6,732 nt of DNA, taken from contig JBJXHB010000383.1 in assembly GCA_046160725.1 (NCBI GenBank), positions 1 through 6,732 of the forward strand, written 5' to 3'. Under the pieces are notes generated by a model. That model did no database searches. It was not told the DNA's origin and was given only the letters and a program-made list of their open reading frames with translations. The position numbers were made by a program, and so were the translations under genes. How positions within the stretch are numbered: position 1 is the first letter of the stretch; every line of letters begins with the position of its first letter. Of this stretch, positions 1-5,884 are shown one piece after another. This DNA comes from JBJXHB01 sp046160725 (GTDB taxonomy: Bacteria > Pseudomonadota > Gammaproteobacteria > Burkholderiales > Burkholderiaceae_C).

Positions 1-2360
1 TGCCCGGCCTGATGGGCAAGGAACATATGGTCAGCTTCAAGCGGGTGGGCCACACGGTGCAGCTGCTGTCGCTGAACCTGCATGCCCGCGCACCGGCCGG
101 CACGCCGCTGGCCCGGGCCGTGGCCGAGAGCTACTCCGACAGCCTGCTGGCCGCTGTGCCGCTGGCTGCGGCGCCACACCCGGACCGCAAGTCGCTGCTG
201 GTGGACGCGACGGCCCTGCTGGGCGGCGACATCCCGGGCATGCTGCCCTTCATCGAGACCGGCTACCGCCTGCCTTTCACCCAGGACCGCGCGAACAGCC
301 ACATTGATCGCAGCCGCACGGATGCCAACGGCACCTACCTGACGTTCCGCAACCACTATGCGGTACCGCGGCTGCCGGCGCCGCCCGCCATGGCACCACC
401 CAGCCCGGTGGGTCTACCCAGCCCGTCGCAGGTGATACCGGACGCTCGCAGCTTCTTCATCAACCTGGCCTACACCCTGGCGCCGCTGCCGGCGCAACCG
501 ATGCGGCCGCGGCACGCCGACCAGCGCGTGGGCTACTTCGTCGACTCCTATGTCGACTTCGGCAACGACGCCTCCGATGCGCGCCGCACCCACCTCATCA
601 CCCGCTGGCGCCTGGAGAAGAAGGACCCGGCCGCGCCGGTGTCAGACCCGAAAGAGCCGAGGCGCGTGGTGATGGACCGCAACATCCCGCCCAAGTGGCG
701 CGACGCGGTCAAGGCCGGCATCGTTGAGTGGAACAGCGCCTTCGAGCGCGCCGGCTTCCGCAACGCGCTGTCGGTGGAGCAGCAGGCCGACGATGCCGAC
801 TGGACGGCTTTCGAGGGCACGCGCGTGCTGGCCGTGCGCTGGTTTGCGATGGAGGGCCCCGGGGCAACGGCTGTGGGGCCGAGCGCCACCGACCCCCGCA
901 CCGGCGAGATCCTGCGCGGTGCGGCCATCATCCCGGAGAACTGGGTCCGCTTCTTCCGCGGCGAGACCCTGGACACCGAGCCTCGGCTGCCGTCGGCGGC
1001 CTCGCTGCCCGGCGAGTTCGCGCCGCGCCTGATGCAGTGCACGCATGCGCAGGAGGCCCTGGCCGAGGCCCAGTTCGCGCATGAACTGCTCAGCCTGCGC
1101 GGCAGCTTCGACGCAGGCGGTCCGCAGGCCGAGCGCTTCATCGCCGACACGTTGAAGGACGTGACCATGCACGAGGTCGGCCATGCGCTCGGCCTGCGCC
1201 ACAACTTCAAGGCCTCCACCGGCATCACCCGTGCGCAACTGCGCGACCCGGCCTTCACCCGCAGCCACGGTGTGTCCCACTCCGTGATGGACTACGTCGC
1301 GCTCAACATCCCGCTGCCGGGCGAGACGGTGGCGGACTATCACCAGGTCACGCTCGGCGCCTACGACCACTGGGCGATCGAATACGGCTACCGCGAGTAC
1401 CCGCCGCAGGAGGAGGCGGCGGCACTGGCCGCGCTGGCCGGGCGCTCGGCCACCGACACGGCGCTGGCCTACGGCACCGACGAGGACGCCTTCGGTGTCG
1501 ACCCGATGATCAACCACCGCGACATCGGCGACGACCCGCTGGACCATGCGCGGCGACGCCTGGCCATCGCCCGCGAGCTGTGGCAGCGCACCGCCGCGCG
1601 CACACTGGACGCCAACGATGACCTGACGGTGCAACGACGCAACCTGCAACGCGGCCTGGGCGCCTTCAGCGCGATGGTGCCGCTGGTGGCCAAGCATGTG
1701 GGCGGCGTGCTCACCTCGCGCCAACTGGCCGGTGCCGGGCAACCGGTGGTGGCACCGGTGCCGGCGGCGCGCCAGCGCGAGGCCCTGGACCTGCTGCTGA
1801 CCGAGCTGTTTGCCAGCGCGAGCTTCAGGTTCGATCCGACGTTCCTGTCGCGCCTGGGCATCGACCAGCATGAGCGGACCGGTTTCAACCGGTTCATCAC
1901 CAACCCGGACTTCAGCCTGGCCGGGACTGTCCTGGGCATGCAGCGCAATGCGCTGGACATGCTGATGAGCGACGGCGTGGCCGCACGGCTGGCGGATGCG
2001 GAGACCAAGGTCGCCGACCCGGCCCGGCTGCTGAGCTTTGCCGAGGTGCAGGCGCGGCTGGCAGACGCCGTGTGGGCCGAGCTCAAGGCCGGCCGCGAGG
2101 TCGACGCCATGCGCCGCAACCTGCAGCGCGAGCACCTGCGCCGGCTGGCCAGCGCCCTGCTGCGGCCAACCTCGGCCGCCTATGCCGACGTGCGGCCGGT
2201 GCAGCGCATGACGGCCGAGCGGCTGGAGGCGGACCTGAAGCGTGCACTGGCCGCGCACATCGCGCGCAAGGGCTCGGCCACGGTGCAGGCCCACCTGGCC
2301 GAGAGCGTGCAGTCGCTGGGCGAGGCGCTGCGCGCGCCGCTGATGAAGCAAGGCGTTTAG
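1..2360 (+). CDS. Zinc-dependent metalloprotease, DUF5117/Met-zincin (DUF4953) family, 5'-truncated by the window edge
   Basis: This is a secreted or periplasmic-type zinc peptidase of unknown substrate. Numbering from the first in-frame ATG (base 12), the extended zinc site HEVGHALGLRH lies at residues 387-397 (bases 1170-1202): His387, His391 and His397 would bind zinc and Glu388 would be the catalytic base. A Met-turn-like SVMDY follows, with its Met at residue 426, as in metzincins. Residues ~1-215 resemble the DUF5117 region (GTPLARAVAESYSDSLLA, HYAVPRLPAPP, RWRLEKKDPAAP), ~215-540 the Met-zincin domain (DRNIPPKWRDAVKAGIVEWN, DPRTGEI), and the rest is a helical C-terminal part. The ATG at base 12 is probably not the true start: the frame is open to the left edge, no Shine-Dalgarno precedes it, and family-like sequence begins at once. 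Full-length members are usually longer and carry a signal peptide, which would lie outside the window. The active site looks intact. Family assignment is from recognition of motifs; no profile search was run. Confidence 0.93.
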   Translation, partial: PGLMGKEHMVSFKRVGHTVQLLSLNLHARAPAGTPLARAVAESYSDSLLAAVPLAAAPHPDRKSLLVDATALLGGDIPGMLPFIETGYRLPFTQDRANSHIDRSRTDANGTYLTFRNHYAVPRLPAPPAMAPPSPVGLPSPSQVIPDARSFFINLAYTLAPLPAQPMRPRHADQRVGYFVDSYVDFGNDASDARRTHLITRWRLEKKDPAAPVSDPKEPRRVVMDRNIPPKWRDAVKAGIVEWNSAFERAGFRNALSVEQQADDADWTAFEGTRVLAVRWFAMEGPGATAVGPSATDPRTGEILRGAAIIPENWVRFFRGETLDTEPRLPSAASLPGEFAPRLMQCTHAQEALAEAQFAHELLSLRGSFDAGGPQAERFIADTLKDVTMHEVGHALGLRHNFKASTGITRAQLRDPAFTRSHGVSHSVMDYVALNIPLPGETVADYHQVTLGAYDHWAIEYGYREYPPQEEAAALAALAGRSATDTALAYGTDEDAFGVDPMINHRDIGDDPLDHARRRLAIARELWQRTAARTLDANDDLTVQRRNLQRGLGAFSAMVPLVAKHVGGVLTSRQLAGAGQPVVAPVPAARQREALDLLLTELFASASFRFDPTFLSRLGIDQHERTGFNRFITNPDFSLAGTVLGMQRNALDMLMSDGVAARLADAETKVADPARLLSFAEVQARLADAVWAELKAGREVDAMRRNLQREHLRRLASALLRPTSAAYADVRPVQRMTAERLEADLKRALAAHIARKGSATVQAHLAESVQSLGEALRAPLMKQGV

Positions 2361-2378
2361 CGCACCGGGCACTGCGTG

Positions 2379-2449
2379 GCCCGGCGCGAGCCGGGCGCGC
2401 CGCATCACGCCAAACCACGCCGCGCGGGCCCACCAGGCCGCGCGGCGTG
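2379..2449 (+). terminator. Tandem hairpins after the metalloprotease gene, probable transcription terminator
   Basis: Two perfect stems lie 19-89 bases after the stop codon. The first is GCCCGGC (2379-2385), a GCGA tetraloop of GNRA type, and GCCGGGC (2390-2396). The second is the 12-bp pair CACGCCGCGCGG (2416-2427) and CCGCGCGGCGTG (2438-2449), which can extend inwards past one bulged G. The second stem is followed by ACTTCTT, a poor U-tract. The GC-rich stem and position fit intrinsic termination, but the weak U-tract leaves room for an mRNA-stabilising or Rho-assisted role. Confidence 0.6.
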
Positions 2450-2475
2450 ACTTCTTGGTGCCGGCCTCACCCCCC

Positions 2476-2495
2476 AGAGGGACCGCTGTCCCTTT
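2476..2495 (+). other. Small inverted repeat in the upstream region of the lysine-rich gene
   Basis: AGGGAC (2478-2483), a CGCT loop and GTCCCT (2488-2493) form a perfect 6-bp stem. Two further pairs (A2476-T2495 and a G-T wobble at 2477/2494) can extend it. It overlaps a weak -35 candidate, so it could be a second terminator hairpin or an operator-like site. There is no proper T-tract after it. Function is not known. Confidence 0.3.
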
Positions 2496-2521
2496 GCAGG
2501 CGACACCGTGCTGCCCACAAT
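2494..2521 (+). promoter_or_regulatory. Weak sigma70-like promoter candidate for the lysine-rich gene
   Basis: TTGCAG (2494-2499) and CACAAT (2516-2521) are separated by 16 bases. CACAAT matches 4 of 6 bases of TATAAT; the -35 match is poor. It lies after the hairpins and about 90 bases before the chosen ATG, which is a sensible place. In such GC-rich sequence a match of this quality can arise by chance. Confidence 0.28.
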
Positions 2522-2555
2522 CCCGCCCCATCGATCCGCAGCACGGAGATCCCGT

Positions 2556-2621
2556 ATGGCGGACGACGCAACCACAGGCCGCATCGACGCGGCCGCAGGA
2601 GAGACCAGATGGCCAAGATGA
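2556..2621 (+). CDS. Short 21-codon ORF overlapping the start of the next gene, possible leader peptide
   Basis: An ATG at 2556 is preceded by GGAGA (2545-2549) with 6-base spacing, a credible ribosome binding site. The frame (starting MADDATTGR, ending ETRWPR) stops with TGA at 2619-2621, 13 bases inside the lysine-rich gene, whose ATG is at 2609. The overlap geometry would allow translational coupling. It is too short for codon statistics and shows no run of a single amino acid that would point to classic attenuation. It may be chance. Confidence 0.25.
   Translation: MADDATTGRIDAAAGETRWPR
2597..2603 (+). promoter_or_regulatory. Ribosome binding site AGGAGAG of the lysine-rich gene
   Basis: AGGAGAG lies 5 bases before the ATG at 2609. 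It decides the start: the same frame is open far upstream into the metalloprotease gene, but no other in-frame start has comparable spacing to a purine-rich site. Confidence 0.7.
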
Positions 2622-3595
2622 CCAAAGCCCAGGCCTGGGCCGTGATCGAGAAGCAGGTGGGCACCGCGGTGGAGGCCGGCTACAAGCTGACCGAAGCCAA
2701 CAAGAGCAAAGTCAAGAAGCTGACCGAGAAGCTGAAAAAGGAGATGGGCAAGGCCGAGTCGCCCGAGGCCATCGACCTGATCGCCAAGGGCCTGCGCCTG
2801 CAGATGCGCGGCCTGGCCGACGGCGTGACCAAGATCAGCGACGGTTTCAAGACGCTGAAGAAGCTGAGCGAGAACGAGGAGCTGTTTGCGCTGGTGTCCG
2901 ATGAACTGACCGACGCCATCACCAAGGCCACCGATGAGCTGGAGGACAGCCGCAACGCCTTGCGCGCGGCCAAGGAGGCCCTGGACAAGGCAACCAAGGT
3001 CGGCGAGGAGCTGAACAAGGACAACGACGCCGCGTCCGAGGAATGGGCTGCCGCGGTGACCAACTTCGACCGCATCACCAGCGCCGCCATTGCCGAGAGC
3101 AAGGAATGGGACGACTGGTCTATCAACAAGGTCCCGAATGCCGTCGCCGCACGGGACAAGGCCGGACTGGCCAAGCTGCTCAAGGCCAAGCCGGCCCGCA
3201 AGGCGCTGGACGAGTTTGCCGCCCTGCCCAAGGACAAGCCCTTCGACGACTTTGACAAGGCCTTCGACGTGCCAGCGCTGTCGCCCGACCTGCAGGCCGA
3301 GATCAAGCGCGACCGCGCCAAGGCGATGACGACCCACAAGCTGGTGGCTGCGGTGCTCGTTGGTGTCAATACCTACGAGAGCGAAGCTGCTGCCGTGGTG
3401 ATCGAGCCGCGTGATGTCGACAAGGCGCTCAAGGCGCTGGACTGGCCGACCTCGATCAAGGGCAAGCTGACGCCAGTGCTGAACGGCCCGGACAAGGACC
3501 TGCCCAAGGGGCTGGAGACGCTGGCGAAGTCGCTGAACAAGTCGACCAAGGGTGCGATCCTTGTCACGACGCTGAAGCTGGCCAAGGTGCTGTAG
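2609..3595 (+). CDS. Uncharacterised lysine-rich helical protein, 328 residues
   Basis: I do not recognise this protein. The start ATG at 2609 is set by AGGAGAG (2597-2603) at good spacing; the frame stays open upstream, but only into the metalloprotease gene. The codons are strongly G/C at third positions, so it is a real gene. The protein has about 46 Lys against about 10 Arg, no Cys, no signal peptide and no membrane segment. Residues ~20-150 alternate charged and hydrophobic residues (KVKKLTEKLKKEMGK, TDELEDSRNALRAAKEALDK), suggesting long helices and coiled coil. A middle part (~150-180) holds the Trp-bearing EWDDWSINKVPNAVA. The C-terminal half has helical stretches with DKALKALDW and a hydrophobic tail GAILVTTLKLAKVL. 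It probably acts in the cytoplasm as a structural, binding or scaffold-like protein, but that is only inference from composition. It sits between hairpins and a broken minus-strand frame, with no functional partner nearby. Confidence 0.88.
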   Translation: MAKMTKAQAWAVIEKQVGTAVEAGYKLTEANKSKVKKLTEKLKKEMGKAESPEAIDLIAKGLRLQMRGLADGVTKISDGFKTLKKLSENEELFALVSDELTDAITKATDELEDSRNALRAAKEALDKATKVGEELNKDNDAASEEWAAAVTNFDRITSAAIAESKEWDDWSINKVPNAVAARDKAGLAKLLKAKPARKALDEFAALPKDKPFDDFDKAFDVPALSPDLQAEIKRDRAKAMTTHKLVAAVLVGVNTYESEAAAVVIEPRDVDKALKALDWPTSIKGKLTPVLNGPDKDLPKGLETLAKSLNKSTKGAILVTTLKLAKVL

Positions 3596-3877
3596 GCGCC
3601 GCGGCGGCAGCAGGCCGTCGCGCAGGTCGGCCAGCGAGCGTGCCGCTGCGTCGGTGGCACCGCAAGGCACCGTGCGCAGCGCCGGGTACAGGCGGCGCAG
3701 GCGCGTCGGGCCGTGCTGGCCGTCGATGCCGGGCATCTGCAGGCCCACCAGCGCCGGCACCAGGCACCACCAGCCCCACCAGACCATCACGCCCACCGGG
3801 CGCCAGGGACGGGGCAGCGGATGCCGGGAGCCCTGCGGCCGATGACGACAGGCAACCATGGGGCACTTTGGGGCCAT
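3596..3877 (-). pseudogene. Probable remnant of a minus-strand gene for a small membrane or exported protein
   Basis: On the minus strand, the frame that can begin at the ATG at 3877 (or 3857, or 3785) shows strong coding-style codon choice between about 3806 and 3596: nearly every third position is G or C, with mostly CTG, GTG, GGC, CGC and CCG codons. It encodes a basic start (HPLPRPWRP), one hydrophobic segment (VGVMVWWGWWCLVPALVGL), then GIDGQHGPTRLRRLYPALR and SLADLRDGLLPPRR. No stop occurs at the end of this convincing part. Instead the frame runs straight into the antisense of the lysine-rich gene and stays open to 2405, which is not credible as coding. A neighbouring frame does stop at 3564, so a single frameshift could also give a short intact protein of about 100 residues. 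I read it as a 3'-truncated remnant or a frameshifted small gene. I do not recognise the family. Confidence 0.4.
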
Positions 3878-3901
3878 CGACCCCCGGTGCGTCGCGCCGC
3901 T

Positions 3902-3932
3902 CCCCGCCGCGGGGCTATGCCCAACGGCATAG
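3902..3932. repeat. Two adjacent short inverted repeats upstream of glnS
   Basis: CCCCG-CCG-CGGGG (3902-3914) is directly followed by CTATGCC-CAAC-GGCATAG (3915-3932), a perfect 7-bp arm pair with a 4-base centre. The second repeat covers the place where a -35 element would sit for the TAGAAT box at 3951. It may be an operator, or a terminator hairpin for whatever reads in from the left. No T-tract follows. Confidence 0.45.
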
Positions 3933-3950
3933 GTGCCCGGACCCGCCTCC

Positions 3951-3956
3951 TAGAAT
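3951..3956 (+). promoter_or_regulatory. glnS: Probable -10 box of the glnS promoter (TAGAAT)
   Basis: TAGAAT matches 5 of 6 bases of the sigma70 -10 consensus and stands out in GC-rich surroundings. It lies about 97 bases before the glnS ATG. At 16-18 base spacing the -35 region reads GCATAGGT and has no good hexamer; it is occupied by the right arm of an inverted repeat. Transcription would start near 3963. Confidence 0.5.
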
Positions 3957-3972
3957 CGGCCGCACTGCCCGC

Positions 3973-4056
3973 ATGACCCTGACCGCCGCGCGCCTGGCGC
4001 GCCGCATCCGACGCCCTATGCCGCCGCGCCGCCCAACGGCGCGAGCCTACCGATGA
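3973..4056 (+). CDS. 27-codon ORF overlapping the glnS start by ATGA, possible leader
   Basis: An ATG at 3973, about ten bases after the predicted transcription start, opens a 27-codon frame (MTLTAARLARRIRR...) whose TGA at 4054-4056 overlaps the glnS ATG at 4053 as ATGA. The peptide is about one third Arg and has no Gln. No Shine-Dalgarno precedes it, so it would have to be read as a nearly leaderless mRNA. The glnS ATG itself lacks a good Shine-Dalgarno, which makes coupling through this ORF attractive but unproven. Arg-rich short frames are common by chance at this GC content. Confidence 0.22.
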   Translation: MTLTAARLARRIRRPMPPRRPTARAYR

Positions 4057-5834
4057 GCCCGCCTGCCGACAGCCCGCCCAAGCCCACGCACTTTCTGCGC
4101 CAGATCATCGAGCGCGATCTGGCCGAGGGCAGCGCCGTCCAACGGCGCTGGGGTGGGTCGCCCGGCGATGCGGCCCATCATGCCGCCGGCGGCGCCGACC
4201 CGGCCCGCGTGCGGCTGCGGTTTCCGCCAGAGCCCAACGGCTACCTTCATGTGGGCCATGCCAAGAGCATCTGCCTGAACTTCGGCCTGGCAGCGGACTT
4301 CGGCGGCGTGTGCCACCTGCGCTTCGACGACACCAACCCGGCCACCGAGGAGCAGGAGTTCGTCGACGCCATCATCGAGATGACGCAATGGCTGGGCTGG
4401 AGCTGGCAGGCCAACGGCCATGCCCACCTGTACTACGCCAGCGACTACTTCGACTTCATGTACCGCGCGGCGGAGTACCTGGTCGGGCAGGGCCTGGCCT
4501 ACGTGGACGAGCGCGACGGCGAGACCATCCGCGCCACCCGCGGCGACTTCGGCACGCCGGGCAGCGACAGCCCCTTCCGCGACCGCAGCGTCGGCGAGAA
4601 CCTGGCCCGCCTGCGCGAGATGCGCGACGGCGCCCATGCCGACGGCGCCATGGTGCTGCGTGCGCGCATCGACATGGCCAGCCCGAACATCAACCTGCGC
4701 GACCCGGTGCTCTACCGCATCAAGCGCGGCCACCACCACAACACCGGCGACCGCTGGTGCATCTACCCGATGTACACCTATGCGCACCCGATCGAGGACG
4801 CGCTGGAGAACATCACCCACAGCATCTGCACGCTGGAGTTCGAGGACCAGCGCCCCTTCTACGACTGGCTGCTGGAGCGGCTGGCCGAGGGTGGCCTGCT
4901 GGCCCGGCCGCTGCCCCGGCAGCATGAGTTCGGCCGGCTGAACCTGACCTACGTGATGACCAGCAAGCGCAAGCTCAAGGCCATGGTCGACGAGGGCATC
5001 GTCAACGGCTGGGACGACCCGCGCATGCCCACCCTGGCCGGCATGCGCCGGCGCGGCTACACGCCGGCCAGCATCCGCCGCATGGCCGAGGAGACGGGCG
5101 CCAGCAAGTCCAACATCTGGATCGACCACGAGGTGCTGGACATCGCGCTGCGCACCGACCTGGAGCCCCAGGCGCCGCGGGCCATGGCGGTGATCGAGCC
5201 GCTGAAGCTGACGCTGACCAACTGGGCCGACATCTACGGCAGCGACGCCCACCTGGAGCCCTGCCAGGCGCCGGCGCACCCGCAGCGGCCGGAGCTGGGG
5301 CTGCGCCGCTTCATGCTCGGGCGCGAGCTGTGGATCGAGGCCGACGACTTTGCCGAGGTGCCGGCCAAGGGCTTCTTCAGGCTGTTTCCCGGCAACAAGG
5401 TGCGGCTGAAGTACGGCCTGGTCGTCGAGTGCACCGGCTGCGACAAGGATGCCGACGGCCGCATCACCGGCGTGCGCGCCACGGTGGTGCCGGACACCCG
5501 CAGCGGCACGCCGGGTGCCGACGCCGTCAAGGTCAAGGGCACCATCACCTGGGTCGGCGCCGCCGACGGCGTGGCGGCCGAGCTGAACCTGTACGACCGC
5601 CTGTTCACCGAGCCGCAGCCCGACGCCGGCGGCCGCGACTTCCGCAGCGTGCTGAACCCGCACAGCCACCGCGTGGCCCGCGGCTGGGTCGAGCCGTCCG
5701 CCGCCGCACTGGCCGGCGAAACGCGGCTGCAGTTCGAGCGCCACGGCTGGTTCGTCGCCGACCGCCTGCGGCACGGGCCGGGCCAGGCGGTGTTCAACCG
5801 CATTACGGGGCTGCGGGACGGGCGGGGGAAGTAG
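4053..5834 (+). CDS. glnS: Glutaminyl-tRNA synthetase
   Basis: This cytoplasmic class I aminoacyl-tRNA synthetase joins glutamine to tRNA-Gln using ATP. The class signature HVGH is at residues 66-69 inside FPPEPNGYLHVGHAKS. The KMSKS-equivalent is MTSKRKL at about 302-308, aligning with MSKR of the E. coli enzyme. Other family landmarks are LRFDDTNP, YVDERDGE, DPVLYRIKRGHHHNTGD, CIYPMYTYAHPIEDALENITHS, GWDDPRMPT and RRRGYTPASIR. These favour GlnRS over the related GluRS, and the C-terminal anticodon-binding beta-barrels are present up to VFNRITGLRDG. At 593 residues it is about 40 longer than the E. coli enzyme. Much of the surplus is a Gly/Ala/His-rich insertion at ~27-53 between RQIIERDLAEG and RLRFPPEP. 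The chosen ATG gives the expected N-terminus (THFLRQIIERDLAEG) but has no clear Shine-Dalgarno. A TAGAAT box precedes it. Confidence 0.97.
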   Translation: MSPPADSPPKPTHFLRQIIERDLAEGSAVQRRWGGSPGDAAHHAAGGADPARVRLRFPPEPNGYLHVGHAKSICLNFGLAADFGGVCHLRFDDTNPATEEQEFVDAIIEMTQWLGWSWQANGHAHLYYASDYFDFMYRAAEYLVGQGLAYVDERDGETIRATRGDFGTPGSDSPFRDRSVGENLARLREMRDGAHADGAMVLRARIDMASPNINLRDPVLYRIKRGHHHNTGDRWCIYPMYTYAHPIEDALENITHSICTLEFEDQRPFYDWLLERLAEGGLLARPLPRQHEFGRLNLTYVMTSKRKLKAMVDEGIVNGWDDPRMPTLAGMRRRGYTPASIRRMAEETGASKSNIWIDHEVLDIALRTDLEPQAPRAMAVIEPLKLTLTNWADIYGSDAHLEPCQAPAHPQRPELGLRRFMLGRELWIEADDFAEVPAKGFFRLFPGNKVRLKYGLVVECTGCDKDADGRITGVRATVVPDTRSGTPGADAVKVKGTITWVGAADGVAAELNLYDRLFTEPQPDAGGRDFRSVLNPHSHRVARGWVEPSAAALAGETRLQFERHGWFVADRLRHGPGQAVFNRITGLRDGRGK

Positions 5835-5848
5835 CCACAACAGAACAA

Positions 5849-5866
5849 TGCGGGATAGGCCCCGCA
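5849..5866 (+). terminator. Short hairpin after glnS, weak terminator candidate
   Basis: TGCGGG (5849-5854), a 6-base loop and CCCGCA (5861-5866) form a perfect 6-bp stem 15 bases after the glnS stop. The T-tract is missing (CGGCTTGGGG follows). It lies just before the ribosome binding site of the next gene, so it may be only a partial stop, or simply a structure in a shared transcript. Confidence 0.33.
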
Positions 5867-5872
5867 CGGCTT

Positions 5873-5880
5873 GGGGAGGA
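5873..5880 (+). promoter_or_regulatory. Strong ribosome binding site of the lipoprotein gene
   Basis: GGGGAGGA contains GGAGG (5875-5879) five bases before the ATG at 5885. It decides that start over the in-frame ATG nine codons later, which has no such site. Confidence 0.75.
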
Positions 5881-5884
5881 TGCG

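Noticed and set aside
642..2531. Long minus-strand ORF of 629 codons
   Set aside because: It lies antisense to the metalloprotease gene, whose plus frame has recognisable domains and an intact zinc site. The minus translation is Arg/Gly/Gln/His-rich low-quality sequence, a usual shadow at this GC content.
2072..2608. Upstream extension of the lysine-rich gene's frame
   Set aside because: It overlaps the metalloprotease 3' end by almost 300 bases, reads as Arg/Gly/Pro-rich sequence, and passes through the hairpins. The ATG at 2609 with AGGAGAG is far better.
2405..3595. Continuation of the minus-strand frame through the lysine-rich gene
   Set aside because: Here the plus frame carries the coding bias and a good ribosome site. 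The minus translation is Leu/Gly/Gln-rich shadow sequence. Only the part at 3596-3877 is kept, as a remnant candidate.
3564..3866. Minus-strand 100-codon ORF in the neighbouring frame
   Set aside because: Its codon bias is weaker than that of the remnant frame and it is low-complexity Ala/Pro/Arg. It is retained only as a possible source of the stop if a frameshift exists.
3640..3972. Plus-strand ORF upstream of the 27-codon leader candidate
   Set aside because: It is Arg/Pro-rich with uncommon codons and is antisense to the better-biased minus-strand frame; no ribosome site.
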